Assembly (NCBI GenBank): GCA_944548615.1
Contig: OX155978.1
Coordinates: 8,920,519-8,984,518, forward strand
Origin: Micropterix aruncella
Lineage: Eukaryota > Arthropoda > Insecta > Lepidoptera > Micropterigidae
Reading direction: 5' to 3'
Length of the DNA: 64,000 bases
The notes under the pieces were generated by a model. That model did not search any database, was not told where the DNA came from, and saw nothing but the letters and a program-made list of their open reading frames with translations. A program made the position numbers and the translations under genes. Of the stretch, positions 1 through 11,801 are shown piece after piece; position 1 is the stretch's first letter, and each line of letters starts with the position of its first letter.

Positions 1-3000
1 GATCAAAAATATCGTCGAGAAATGGGATGACCTTTTTCGCCGGACTAGCAACTGGGGACTTTGCCGGTTTCGCAGTTGTAACCGTGGCTGGTTTTGGCGT
101 TGTAGCAGGGGACGGTTTCGGTGTGGCCGGGTTTGAGGTCGCAACAGGCGTTGGTTTCAGATTAATTACCGGAGGCGATTTTGAGGCAGTAGACGCTTTC
201 GAAGTCGTAACTGGTTTTGGGGATATAACTGGTTTCGGTGTTGTAACCGGTTTTGGCGTAGTAGCCGGTTTCGGCGTTGTAACCTGTTTCGGCGTTAAAG
301 TTGGATTTGGCGTAGTAACCGGTTTTGGGATAACAAGTTCTTGAATATTCGTGAGCGCTCTTATGAGTTCTTCCGTGTTTATCCCGGACATATTAAAATT
401 GGTTACGAGCGATGTGATTTTTGTGAGATCAATCATCTGTTCTGGTAGTTTTGTTTCGGGTTGCGTTTTGGGTGGAGGCGTTTCGGGTTTTGTTATAATA
501 GGCGGTGGCGGTACAGGAATATTCAGCAGCGATTCCGCTTCTGTCTCTTTGTACAGCGCGTCATCTTCCTCATCCCAATCTCCTTCTGCGTCCAAGTCTG
601 GATCCGGATCCGGTTCCAGTCCAGGTTCTGGATCCAACTCTAACTCTGGTTCTACTTCCGGTTCCGGATCCGCATTTGACTGCGGTTCTGAAACGGGGGA
701 AACGGGATGTCCGTTTTCGATCTGCGACTTGACCTCTGGCCATAATTTTCCGCTTAGACCACTCTTTAAGACGTTGTCTTTGAAGAGTTTGTAGTTGCTG
801 ATTTCCGTACGGTCTATTTTGGTCGGGACGTATTCGTAATGCGTCGGGATCGGCGGTTCAGGCGCTTCCAAGAAGTCGTCGCTGGCGAAGTCCTCGACGT
901 TGTCTCCCGTCGTCGGTATTACCGAGTACGTGTCCGAATCGGAGTTTATATCTTCGAGCGATTGGCTGTCATTTTCAGGAAAATCGGGGTTTTTTGCCAT
1001 TTCGGCGTCTTCGGGTATTTCTGAATTTTCGGGTATTTCAACACTTTTTTGAGTTTCGGCGTTTTCGGGGAATTCTTCATTTTCGGGGATTTCTTCATTT
1101 TCGGGGATTTCTTCATTTTCGGGGATTTCTTCATTTTCGGTGATTTCGATATTTTCGGTGATTTCGATATTTTCGGTGATTTCGATGTTGTCAGGGTCAG
1201 GCGTGGGGGATTTGGGCGTGATTGGCACGGATTTAGCGGAAGCGTTTGAGCGCTGCGGTGTCGCGGGGTTGTCGTTGTTTACATCGTTCTCGTCGTCGGA
1301 ATCCGTGACGGGATACACGGAATTCTCCGACGATTTCACCGGAGATTTCTGCTCGAACCGCGACACGAATTTCTCCGTGATTGATTTGCGCAATTTCTTG
1401 TAGTTGTCGTCGGTGGGCTCTTCAAAGTAGCGCTTTCGGCCGCGGATCCCAGAGAGAACCGTCGGCGTAGTCGATAGGTGCGTTTCGTTCAAACAACCGA
1501 CCGTGAGGAGTTTCTGCCGCCAGGCATAGACGGTTTTGAAATCGGGTGCCGGTTTATCGTAGATCGCTTGAAACTGTTCGGTGCTTATCGTACAGTTGTT
1601 GTAGACGATTGCGAGGGCGGCCGCTCGCACGCGCTCCTCCAAAGTATAAGTCACTTCGAAATCATCGACGGGAGTAACCCCCTTAAACTTGTAACGAACT
1701 TCGTTTGCTTCGTCGTCCTTATCCGTCGACATGGACGTTTTGGATTTGTAACGATGGTCGTTTGCATCGTCGTCCTTGTCCGTAGATGTCGACATTTTTC
1801 GATTGTCCTTTTTCGATTTGTAACAAGCGTCATCGACGACTTCCTCCTTATCCGTTGACGATTTGTAACGAGGACGACGCAAATCTTCATCCTTATCCGA
1901 TAATTTATATTTATAATGAAAGCGAAACGAATCTCCGTCTTTATCCGTTGATATTTTGGATTTGTAACGAACGTCGTTTCCTTCGTCGTCCTTGCTTGAT
2001 TTGTTACACGGATCATCTGCGTCTTCGTCTTTATCCGTTAACGTTTTATGACAAGGACGCTGCAAATCTTCATCTTTATCCGATATTTTAGATTTATAAT
2101 GAAGGCGACTCGAATCTCCGTCCCTATCCGTTGATATTTTTGATATGTAAGGAACGTCATTTGCATCCTTACTCTTATTTAATTTGTAACAAGAATCGTC
2201 TGCGCCTTCGTCCTTATCCGATGATTTGTGATTAGGGTGATGCAAAACTTCATCTTTATCCGATGATTTATTAGATTTATAACGAATGCAACGCGAATCT
2301 CTGTCCTTATCCGTTGATTTTTTGGATTTGTAACGAACGTTGTTTGCATTATTGTCCTTATTGGATTTGTAACAAAGGTCTTCTGCGGCTTCGTCCTTAT
2401 CCGTTAACGACTTGTTATAAGGGCGCTGCAAACCTTCATCCTTATCCGATGATATTTTAGATTTATAACGAGGGTGATACAAATCTCTGTCCTTATCCTT
2501 TGATATTTGTGATATATAACGAACATCGTTTGCAACCTCGTCCTTATTTAATTTGTAACAAGGGTCGTTTGCACCTTCATCTGCGCATTTGTCTACACCT
2601 TCATCCTTATCTGTCAGCGGTTTACAGCGAAGGTTATGCACATCCATGTCCTTGTCCGTCAATACGTTGGATTTGTAACGTTGGACGTACGCATCTTTGT
2701 CCTTATCCGTCAACGATTTGTAACGAAGGCGATGCAAATCTTCATCCTTATTGGATATTTTAGATTTATGATGAGAGCGATACTTATCTTCGTCTTTATC
2801 CGTTGATATTTTGGATTTATAACGAGGAGCGCTTGCGTCGTCGTCCTTGTCTGTTGATGTTGATGTTTTTGATTTGTAACAAGGATCATCTGCGACTTTA
2901 TCCTTGTAAGGAGGAGGAAGCAAATCTTCATCTTTATCTGATATTTTAGATTTGTGAAGAAGGACATCATCCTTCTTATTTACTGATATTTTTCGTTTGA

Positions 3001-4360
3001 AACGACGGTGATAAGTATCTTCGTCCTTATCCGTTGATAATTTTGATTTGTAGCGAAGGTCGTGCATGTCTTCGTCCATCTTTGATTTGTAGCAAGGGTC
3101 ATCTGCATCGTCGTCTGCGCATTCGATTAACCCTTCGTCCTTATTCGTTAACAGCTTGGGTTTATGACGAAGGCAACGTGGATCTTCCTCTATTTCTGTT
3201 ATATTTTGTGATTTGTAACGAAGTGCATCTACATCCTTATCTGTCGATATTAGGTAACGAATAACTGGATCCTCTTTATCTGCATATATTTTGGGTTTAT
3301 GACGAAGGCGATGCAAATCTTCATCCTTATCAGATGATATTCTAGATTTACGACAAACGACATCAGCACCTTCATCTGCAACCATAGATATTTTCGAGTT
3401 AAGAGAAAGGCTGTGCGGATCTTCCTCCTTGTCTATTAATATTTTGGGTTTATAACGAAGGCGATGAGGATCTTCATCCTTATTATAACGAAGACGAAGC
3501 GCATCTTCATCCTTATAACGAAGACGATGCGCATCTTCGTCCTCATTGTAACGAAGGCTGTGCAGCAAGTCATTTTTATCAATTGCTATTTTAGATTTGT
3601 AACGAATACCGTGGGGATCTTCATCCTTATCTGATATTTTGTGTTTGTTACGAAGAATATACATATCGTTGTCGTTATCCGTCAGTATTTTGCGTTGGTT
3701 ACGAAGGATATACGTATCTTCATCTTTATAACGATGGCCGTGCACATCTTCATCTTTTCGCGTTGATATATTAGGTTTGTATCGTAGGTTGTGCGCTATA
3801 TCTGTCGATATTTTGGGTTTGTTACGAAGGATATACACTTCTTCATCCTTTTCCAACGATATTTTGGGTTTATAACGATGTTCGTGTGCATTCTCATGAA
3901 TATCCATCGATATTTTGGGATTGTTTCGACGGATATATGCATATTCATTCAATATTTTGGGTTTGTTACGAAGGATATACACTTCCTCATCCGTTCCCCT
4001 CAATATTTTGGGTTTTAAACGGATGCCGTGGGTGTTTTCACCCATATCCGTTGATATTTCGGGATTGTTACGAAGGATATACGGATCTTTCGATTTTTTG
4101 TAACGTCGAAGAGTGGACGGGTCGTCGACGTTGTCCGTCGACGTTTTGGATTTGTAACGAAGGTCGTCCTTGTCGGCGGAGATGTCCATTTTCCGGTGCA
4201 GCGGGATGACCGTTCTCTTAGTTGCCTTGGGGTATTGGCAGACGCTCCCGTCGCTCGCCCATCCGGATATTTTGGGTCCGCTCCGGTTGTTCTTGCCGCT
4301 GCTTTTGGAGGAGGTCTGCGGCGGCGGCTCTGTCACTTTGGCCAGGCAGGGAACGCCAAC
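1..4360 (-). CDS. Giant mixed-charge repeat protein exon, runs off the left edge
   Basis: Reading the minus strand with triplets ending at position 2, no stop occurs from 4375 to the window edge (the first upstream stop, TAA, is at 4376-4378), so at least 1453 codons are open. A likely splice acceptor (CCACCCACAG) precedes 4360 and starts the exon in phase 0. Order of regions: a lysine/serine-rich lead (residues 1-60); about 45 degenerate repeats like RYKSKISTDKDED (about 60-887); a helix-rich, possibly helix-turn-helix segment containing TLEERVRAAALAIVYNN and VYAWRQKLL (about 899-952); a tract of EIPENE units (about 1057-1100); a P/E/D-rich tract (about 1220-1253); and TTPKPV repeats (about 1338-1433). 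I do not recognise the protein. The repeats look disordered and alternately basic and acidic. It could be a further exon of the ZRANB2 gene upstream: same strand, phase 0, and the opening VGVP..L.KV.E loosely resembles the vertebrate ZRANB2 segment after FGRKKK. The open length and protein-level repeat pattern argue against a chance frame. Confidence 0.75.
1695..4190 (-). repeat. Coding minisatellite: degenerate 15-24-residue mixed-charge repeats
   Basis: On the plus strand the DNA shows recurring TTATCCGTTGATATTTTGG and GATTTGTAACGAAGG blocks. On the minus strand these read as Y-K-S-K-I-S-T-D-K-D-E-D with a variable 4-7 residue linker. Unit length varies (about 15, 16, 18, 19 and 24 residues in adjacent units). 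Units near 3600-4100 have a variant, YILRNKPKI. Insertions and deletions stay in multiples of three throughout, which points to selection on the reading frame. Confidence 0.8.
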
Positions 4361-4739
4361 CTGTGGGTGGCAAAATTATCTCCGCTTTAGATCTTCTTTA
4401 GCATGTGTCAATCTGTCTTCTGTCAACAAGGCAACTAAGAGAATCCGGTCGGGAAGATGCTGCAAGCTAACGCACTTCGGACACAATATTATATTAGTTT
4501 TTTTTTTTATTTTATTTAAAAATGATTCGGTTAAATAATATTAACAATTGATGTCATCGATATACAGAACCGTAAAAATAAACTAGGGAGATAGCAGATG
4601 CAAATAGATAAAACTGACGGGAGATGCAATCAATTCAAAAAATATATATTCAATGTGTTCAGTCAAGTCTCTAGATAATAAAACAGTAAAAATAAGGCAT
4701 AATTAATCATCTAATTACATCTAATTACATTAACTGTTT
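4361..4739. other. Putative intron flank with a 17-bp inverted copy of exon sequence
   Basis: TTCTCTTAGTTGCCTTG at 4213-4229, inside the giant exon, recurs as its exact reverse complement at 4427-4443, inside the upstream intron. No gene is seen. The rest is A/T-rich. Confidence 0.4.
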
Positions 4740-5039
4740 ACGTGCCGTGTACCCTACAGGGTACAGCAAACTACTAGTAAAGCTCACGCAGTGTACCCTA
4801 AGAGGAACAGCCCGCCGACCGGCGATATTTGCAGAATTTGGATCTGATCTGCGGGATTATAACGACTATAATCCCTTACCTGCGTGACCTGCAAACCATC
4901 CAATCTGTTACTCTTTATCCGGTTCCTAATGGCTTTGACATCCAACTCCTACCTGGTAGCCTCCTTGTAGACAGGTTGTTAACCTGTCGGGGCCGCTGTG
5001 AGCTTCTGCCTCAGCTGTAATCCTGTAGTCGGAGGCGGT

Positions 5040-5480
5040 TGGGATCAGATCGCGGATTCACGGGATTCCCCAAATGCACTGTTCGGTTCGCTAGGCATTG
5101 AATGCCCATCCGGCTAATAACCGGGGGTCTGGAGACAGCTGGGGTAGTTGTCGACCTGACCTGATCATCTATACATGAATTAATCCCTTGGCTATTCGAT
5201 CCCGAGTCACCATGGCAGGCAAATTACGCCTCGGTCTGCTATATATTTAAACTGAATAACTGCTAAAGTCAGATAGAGACTGGGGACAGACTGGGGGGTG
5301 GAAAAATTTGACAAAATCTAGTAGTGAGGGTGCGAGGCCGGCCCACTGGTTTCACTTCCCAGTGCCTTGCAGTAAGGCGTTGGCCTCTTACAGGCTTATT
5401 GGCGGAACTAGACTGTAGAGTGTATTGTCCCTAAAGTCTCACGGTTAAAAGAATGATTTACAGTTCAGTACAGTTACAGT
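5040..5480 (+). repeat. Degenerate copy of the ~670-bp interspersed repeat
   Basis: The block AAGGCGTTGGCCTCTTAC followed by a variant of GGCGGAGCTAGAC..GTGGACTGTTTTGTCC matches the better copies at 11965-12645 and 34295-34945. The copy is diverged. The preceding stretch, 4740-5040, contains a short GTGTACCCT repeat and no recognisable gene. Confidence 0.55.
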
Positions 5481-5504
5481 ACAGTTACAGTAGTGTTAAG
5501 AAAA

Positions 5505-6372
5505 TAATGGGAATTTTTAAATTTCGCGGGTTTCGAGAGTCCGATCCCCAATTTTTTTTTTATTAAGTTGGTATACATGCCCCTGAAGTATGATAAAATT
5601 TTCAGCTGTATTTATTATTTACTTTGTCTGTGGCAGCCGCTAAGGTTAAAGGTGTTTTATGAGCTCGGCGATTTTGGTCTTGGCGAGCCAGAACGCCTCC
5701 ACTGGGACGATTGAGCCTTAGTTTCGACGTCATATCCGTAAATCCATGTTTCGTCACTAGCTAAAACACGTTTCAGTAATTCTGCATCGTCGTTGACTTC
5801 ATTTAGTGCCTCTTGAGCAACTTCCATTCGCCGCGGTTTTTATTAAAAATTCAACAATTTTGACAACTCAAAACATTTGAAAAAATTTCATGGCACGAGT
5901 CAATCGATATGCCAACATCATCAGCGACTTCTCTGATTGTGATTCGGCGATCGTTCATAACCATTTCTTTTACTTTTTCCACGTTTTCATCGTTTGTTGA
6001 TGTGCTGGGGCGTCTTGGGCGTTCGTCATCTTCAACGTCTTCACGGCCATCTTGGAAACGCTTATACCACTCGTAAACTCTTGTATTACTCATATCAGAA
6101 ACACCGTTAACATTTCACACACTTTATTTCATTTCTTACGCAAATTTGATACAAATTCTTCGATTCATTTCTTTTAACAAACGAAAATCGCCGCTCATAA
6201 AAACACGACTAACCTTAGCGGCTGCCAGAAAAAGTAAATAATGAATACAGCTGAAAATTTTGACATACTTCAGAGGCATGTAAACCAACATAATAAAAAA
6301 AAATGGCAATCCGACTCTCCAAACCCGCGAAATTTTAAAATTCCCGTTATTTTCTGAACACATCTCGTATAT
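5505..6372 (-). mobile_element. mariner-family element with ~150-bp terminal inverted repeats
   Basis: The left end (from about 5507 to 5655, AAAATAATGGGAATTTTTAA through CTGTATTTATTATTTACTTT to GGCAGCCGCTAAGGTTA) is matched in reverse complement by about 6203-6362. Between the ends lies a mariner transposase remnant on the minus strand. The right outer end reads TACGAGATGTGTTCAGAAAA on the minus strand, a mariner-like terminus after a TA. The left outer end is eroded. Confidence 0.8.
5658..6093 (-). pseudogene. mariner transposase remnant (N-terminal HTH plus a central fragment)
   Basis: The minus strand begins with MSNTRVYEWYKRFQDGRED, followed by a proline-rich linker and ITIREVADDVGIS, the paired-type helix-turn-helix region of mariner transposases. 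The frame stops near 5851. Below it, out of frame, are recognisable pieces such as ETWIYGYDVETKAQSSQW, near the first catalytic Asp. Most of the catalytic domain is missing. The roughly 80-residue open frame against about 345 in full-length family members shows that this is an internal deletion derivative. It cannot encode an active transposase. Confidence 0.85.
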
Positions 6373-7280
6373 CGTTACACCAATCTGGGGTGTCGGGTTT
6401 GTCCGTTGCAGTTGACAGCTCCAAAGTGTCACGTCACGCTGAATCGAGTTGTGGCCGATATCGGCCAATCGGGGCCTGAGGGGTTAATTGAAAATTCAGT
6501 GTGAAATTTTTATTTATTTATTTATTTATTTCATTCATTTTACTTATCTTATCGAAGGTTACATAGAAAAGGAATTACTTTCTATTTAAATAAAGCGACA
6601 AGTTGAACATCCCATCCAATGCAACCCAAGGCACGTCACACAACTAACTAGGCTTACGCCTGTGCCTAGATGTGCGATTTAAGACATATTTGAGGTTGCG
6701 AGCCGACATTAAAAAACGGGGCGTTTTAATTTTATTTTAATTTAATTTGTTTTATTTTATTATGTTTTATTATGTTAATATGTTTCATTTTAATTATGGG
6801 TACAGTGGTTTGGCAGTAATTAATGTTTTGATGAGACAGTGTCGTAATTCAATTTTTTTACTAATTTTTACTAAAATTTTTTCGGACAGCAACTTGTCAA
6901 TTGGCTGAGGGGCCGAGGCCTGAAGGGTTAAATAAATCCAGGTTCTTGTCTGCCGTAAATATTCCTCTTCATAATGCATATTATTATGATGCCTAGTTAT
7001 GGCACTTCAAAAAATAATAAACATATTCCAGCTCAATGGAGTTTTTATTAATTATGATCCAATTATGCACTGCAGTTAGGGCTTTTTTTTAGCACGAGTA
7101 TTCATCTTCAATCTATATGGGAGACCTTGTACGCGCCAAAAACTCAAATTTGCGTTTTTTATTGTTACTGGTGTAGAATCACCTTCTGGAACATTCCATC
7201 CATGTCCCGAGGGCTTAAATTGCTTTTTTTGTTTTTAATTTGTTGTGTGGGGCTTTTTTAAGGTCTTTATGAGCCTTGTA
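6373..7280. other. A/T-rich stretch without a recognisable gene
   Basis: It contains (TTTA)n near 6510-6530 and low-complexity T-rich DNA. The block ATCACCTTCTGGAACATTC..CATGTCCCGAGGGCTTAAATTG at about 7170-7223 recurs at about 8741-8790, so part of this stretch is repeat-derived. Confidence 0.5.
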
Positions 7281-7289
7281 ACACTGCGA

Positions 7290-8037
7290 CCATTGCTGAC
7301 CTATTGTGTTCGCCACCTACTATAGTTCTGCGCTAAGCCTCGTGTCATTTAAGAACCACAACAGGCTTTTGGCGCCTCCTCAGGTTGGAGGTAATGACCA
7401 CCCAAATGGATGTATCTTTTCCGCATCAACGGGCCACACGAGTTTCCTCTGCCCCTTGGCAGAACCTGCACATTTTTGTGTCTCGGAGCTTGAGGTTGTA
7501 CATGTGTTTGTTGAGGCCACAATGCCCCGTGAGCGCCCTCACCAGTATGCGTAGATTGTTCCTATTTAGCGATAAGGCCTCACAGGCCGTCTTAGGGTCG
7601 TAGGCCTTAATTAGCGCTTTGGATTGATTCAACCCTGGCGTGTTGTTCCAGTGGTTGATGGATTGTTCTAAACATATTTGTTTGAGAATTAGGTTTGCAA
7701 GGCTTTTTGGCACGCCACAGCAAGGTTCAGGGCCGTATAACGTTCCCTTTGCTCCCGTCTTAGCAAGTTCGTAGGCTTTTTCATTTCCCTCGATTCCTGC
7801 ATGGCCGGGAACCCATCTTAGAATTACCCTGTTCTTTTCGCCCAGGGAATTCCGTAGTGATACCCAGTTTTGCACTAACTTTGAATTAATAGTATTCGAG
7901 GCTAGTGCCATAAGAGCTGCCTTGCTATCCGAGTGGATATAGATACGGTGGTTGGCGTAGTTCTTATGGTGGTTGATATACGTACATTCAATAATGGCGT
8001 ATACCTCCGCTTGGAATATGGAGGCGTAATTCCCCAA
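7290..8037 (-). pseudogene. LINE fragment: RNase H domain of a non-LTR retrotransposon polyprotein
   Basis: The minus-strand frame 7426-8037 starts near FQAEVYAI and continues through IHSDSKAAL, VPGHAGIEGNEKA and a cysteine motif CRFCQG. This is the order of an RNase H domain and C-terminal zinc motif in I/jockey-like non-LTR retrotransposons. The usual last catalytic Asp (GNE.AD) is replaced by Tyr (GNEKAYELA). The upstream reverse transcriptase is absent, so the copy is 5'-truncated and dead. The lower end lies near 7290. Confidence 0.8.
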
Positions 8038-8269
8038 GTTTACACTTCTCTCGAAGTTTGGTCGCTCTCGATATATACCGCCTTAAATTGCTTAGTTTTC
8101 TTCTGATTCTCATTACAGTGGCATCTCGTAGGCATGAGTTTGATGATGATTTTATCTGGTGAGATCTCTTACATCCTTAGTAGTAATTCCTCGCAAACAA
8201 CTTACAGTCCCATGCGAATTAATTGGAACAAAGTGTATTTTTCTTCAAAAAGTGCTTTATTAGATGTAA

Positions 8270-8700
8270 ACATACAAAAACAGTACTGGTAGTTATAGAT
8301 TGTTAGTTTTAATATAGAATGAGTCCTCCTTTTGCGTTGATAACACCTTTCACTCTTGTAGGCATAGAATTTAGCAGGTTTTGACAGCTTCCTTTCAGTT
8401 CATCATTGTGAAACCAGACTTAAATTACTTCACTGACGATCTTGGTATTCTTTGTACAATCCATCATGGATAGCGTTTTTTTGCAAATGGCCTAGAGGTT
8501 TTCGATCGGGGGAGTTTCCGGGCCATTCAAGTACAGGTTCTGTGTGAAAAACTCTTTCACTTTTTTCAAAGAATGGCATGGGGCGAGATCCTGTTGAAGA
8601 ATTCCCTCGTTGGAAGGATAGACCTTGTGGAGCTCCCGATCATATGGTTTGATAAGATGATGTCACAGTCACTGGGATGATGAATTCGGACCAACATATT
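8270..8700 (-). pseudogene. Tc1-like transposase C-terminal fragment, frameshifted
   Basis: Minus-strand pieces in different frames read QQDLAPCHSLKKVKEFF, then VLEWPGNSPD, then IENL, then MDCTKNT and ELKGSCQNLLNSMPTRV. This matches the order of the DD34E C-terminal half of Tc1 transposases (H..D..SPDLNPIENLW). Frameshifts and in-frame stops make it a pseudogene. Inverted ends were not identified. Confidence 0.65.
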
Positions 8701-8849
8701 AGAATTTTTGTTTTTCTGAAATTCGAATAATGGTATAAAATCACCTTCTGGAACATTCTGTCCATGTCCCGAGGGCTTAAATTGCTTAGTTTCCTGGTGA
8801 TTCTCATTGCATAGGCATCTCGTAGGCATGGGTTTGATGATGATGATGA

Positions 8850-10475
8850 TGTTCACACGTAAGCTTCTACCGTCTCTATATAATTACAAACTTCAAAATA
8901 GCACATTGCCTAGAGTTTCCTCCATTAAAGATTTAGGTGTGACTTTTGATTCTAAGCTGCTTTTTAATGAACATATTGACAACATTGTCAAGAGAGCGTC
9001 CAAAGCACTAGGTTTTGTAATTAGGATGTCAGCAGAATTTGAAATAGTTAAAACCTTCAATAAATAAATACAAACGGAGCTGCCATGGAATTCACCGACC
9101 GGAGTCGGGCCCATCATAATACTATTTTTTTTACACTTCTGGGGGGTGAGCAGTGGATTCCGGACTTACGAACCGGCTGTGGTAGGTTTAGGACAGCTGT
9201 CTTGCCACATGTGAGCGTTCACCTTGCCACCCATTCACTCCCCCTTCGAAGCCATAGAATTTGAGATGCGCAAATCGCAGTTTTAGATAATTTTTCTAAG
9301 AAAGAGTTGATTATTTTTCTGGAAAGGCCAAGATCTTTAAAGAGGTGAAATAGAGATTTAGCTGGCAGGCCACGAGCGCCAACTTCCACCGCGTGAAGGT
9401 GAACAGTGAAGCCGTTCCGGGTTACGGCATTTGCAAGATCATGGTATTTATTTAATTTGTACTCGTGGTCTTTTGGGATATTTGATTCCCATGGAACAGT
9501 TAATTCTACGATAAGAGCCACCTTCCGAGATAGAGAGTAAAGAGTTATATCTGGACGGAGGGCTGTGCATCCGAGACTTTCAGGGAATTTATACTGCTTA
9601 GAGACCGAATCAACCTCCAGAATCCAATCTGTAGCTTTCTCGATTATTGAGAAAGGTTTTGTAGTTAAATGTTTTTTGCCTTTAGAGCCATCCCGCACAA
9701 ACTGTATTGGGGGTTTGGAGGATACTGTCAAACCCTTGTTGGCACGAGCCACTGAGAGACTAATTACCTCGCGAATAACAGCGAGAACTTTGTCATGGCG
9801 GTAAGTGTACCGTCCTTGATCTACTATACTGTGCATTTGTTCGAAGTCATCTCGAATACCCGTCTCAGGTTTGGAACCAATCTTACGATACCTATATGAC
9901 TCGCATAGAGGGCATTCAAAAACGGTTCCTCAGGTACTTGCAATTCAGAATTAAATCATACATTCCTAGCTATTCAACGCATTGTAAGAAATTCCATATT
10001 CTCCCACTATCCAAAAGAAGGAGCATAGCGGACCTGTCCTATCTTCTAAACATTGCAAATGGAAAGGTTGACTGTCCCGAGTTGCTTGGAGGTTTGGGCT
10101 TACGTACCCCTGCTGCGCGTCTCAGGCATCCCAACCTGCTTTATGTGCCCACTGCAAAAACGAATTATAAGAATAATTCTTCTGTCATACGAGCGAGTAG
10201 ATGTTTTAATGGATTGGCGCGAGAAGTTGATATTGACCTATTCAACACCTCTTCTCGAAATTTGAAACTTATACTTCACAATATGTTCTTTTCTTCTTAG
10301 ATATTAGCATCTATCTAGTTATATTTGTTTGTTTATTCACTTGTTGTATCTTTTTGTTATGTGTGAAAACTTTTAATTGGCCTTCAGCACTTATTTCTCA
10401 ATGTGTACCTATATATGTTTAACTAGCTGTAAGTTTTCCTAAGAAATGAAAATAAAATAAAATAAAATAAAATGA
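8850..10475 (+). mobile_element. jockey-like LINE 3' part, split by an RLE-LINE insertion
   Basis: At 8850-9066 the plus strand encodes SSIKDLGVTFDSKLLFNEHI..KRASKALGFVIR, the region after the YADD box in jockey-like reverse transcriptases. After an insertion at 9068-9850 the frame resumes near 9895 with YMTRIEGIQKRFLRYL and ends at the stop near 10300. The 3' end carries an (AAAAT)n tail at about 10445-10472. The copy is 5'-truncated. Confidence 0.75.
9068..9850 (-). mobile_element. RLE-type LINE 3' fragment (restriction-like endonuclease family)
   Basis: The minus strand, with a frame at 9219-9836, encodes the same protein as 57354-57933, including RPDITL and [12 protein letters not shown] of the restriction-like endonuclease and ending SEWVAR. 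The 3' tail, read on minus, runs to 9068 and ends GAATTCCATGGCAGCTCCGTT. The element sits antisense inside the jockey-like LINE. Confidence 0.8.
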
Positions 10476-10579
10476 TTATATCCGATATTCCGATATTCAA
10501 TGATCCGATATTCAATGATTATCCGGTGATACCTCTTACGTCCTTAGTAGTAATTCCTCGCAAACAACAACTCTTTGAC

Positions 10580-11460
10580 AGTTTTAATCATTAGTACACT
10601 TTGAGGCTGTCATCTGCAATGGGCGAACCCGACACCTCAGGCTGGTATAACAATATAGATCGTTCTTTCAGCTGTGAGGTGATTACACAGATACTTAGGG
10701 ACAACACAGTCCACTAACCCGTAAGAGCCCAACGCCTTACAGCGAGGCACTGGGAAGTAAACCAGCGAGCCAACCTCTACCATGCGTGGTTTTAAACGCT
10801 GCTAGGCAAAGTACCCAATTCTCATGTCCTTATTATTTAAAACGCCTACCATGTAACATAAAAGACAATAGCAACCTCAGAACGTTCCAAAAACTTTTAA
10901 AGGATTTTTTTACAACAAATACATTTTACTCTATTGAGGAATTTATAAATTTTACAAAATGACTATTTACAGCCCCTTTATTTTAATGTAATGCATATAC
11001 TGATTATTTCATTTGTTGATTGTTATAGTTTGAATTAATTATTTTATTGATTGTTTTAGTTATATGGTATCTTATATTTAAATGTAATTACAATGTATTT
11101 AGATTCTTCTTGGACAAAACATTATAAAAATTAGTTTGATTGATTATCTGATTATTGATGATTATTGCTTTGGTTTGATAATTTCTGATATCGATTATTT
11201 TAATTGTTGATGGTTTTAGTTTTACTGCTTGTTGATTGCGCCTTATATAGCTTCTACTTTATGAAGTTTCTTCTAAAACGAAATGTTGTATGCTCTCTGG
11301 GCAGTTTGTTACTTAAACATTGTATGTTTTTTTAATAATTCACACAATAAAGAACTTGAAAGAAACTTGAAACTTGTTACCAGATGGGAGTTAACCCGTT
11401 AGTTGGGAAAGCCAGATGCCATAGTTTGATTAACACTACCCAAGCTGCACAAAACCATAA
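10580..11460 (-). repeat. ~670-bp repeat copy, interrupted by a LINE tail
   Basis: GGGCGAACCCGACACCTCAGG at about 10621 and CGTAAGAGCCCAACGCCTTAC at about 10721 match the family in reverse orientation. The opposite end (CCCAAGCTGCACAAAACC) appears at about 11437. The intervening 10830-11380 is a separate LINE tail. Confidence 0.6.
10830..11380 (+). mobile_element. LINE 3' tail fragment
   Basis: The plus strand encodes LRTFQKLLKDFF..FYSIEEFINF before a stop near 10959. This is the C-terminal FYSIDEF-type signature also seen at 28560-28620 and 49770-49830. A/T-rich 3' UTR follows, and the copy ends in a GAAACTTGAAA-type tandem tail. Confidence 0.6.
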
Positions 11461-11651
11461 GAAACCAATCGTTAATACAGTAAACTAATAAATTATAGAA
11501 TTTTTGTCCCATTTACTTAACTTAAAAAAAAACATCCTGTGAATAGAGGCATTTAGTTTTTTCTATGCCCTGAAAAGTTTGCTGGTCGGCGTGTACTAGG
11601 TCTCACATATAAGTCTACGATAGTTAAAATATTTTTTGAAAATAAAATCAC

Positions 11652-11801
11652 CTTTTCGGTAGTGCCCGGTTCGCTGGTCCGCTTCCTCTTCTTCCTGCGG
11701 CCGAATTCATCAAATTCATCATCGGAGGAGTCTTCGCGTCTCCGATATTCAACGACACCTCTCTCGTTATAGCCACCGCCATAACCAGTGCGAGCCTCCA
11801 C
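11652..11801 (-). CDS. ZRANB2: ZRANB2 second coding exon
   Basis: The acceptor is GCTGTTTAG and the exon then opens GTGGAGGCTCGC ([10 protein letters not shown]). It ends CCGAAAAG before GTGATT. It is 150 bp, phase 0 at both ends, so any following exon must begin in phase 0. Confidence 0.9.

Noticed and set aside
946..1134. Minus-strand MKKSPK repeat frame
   Set aside because: Out-of-frame reading of the ENEEIP repeat region of the giant frame.
27..1403. Plus-strand frames with GFGVVTGFG and GSGSGSNSNSGS repeats
   Set aside because: They are mirror images of the minus-strand TPKP and PEPE repeats of the giant frame, which stays open for 4.37 kb, whereas the plus frames break repeatedly.
1695..4190. 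CRISPR-like array
   Set aside because: Units are degenerate, coding and contiguous, with no constant repeat and unique spacer; the genome is eukaryotic.
1478..4538. Plus-strand Cys/Leu/Tyr-rich repeat frames
   Set aside because: Antisense shadows of the YKSKISTDKDED repeats; short, interrupted and without a consistent frame.
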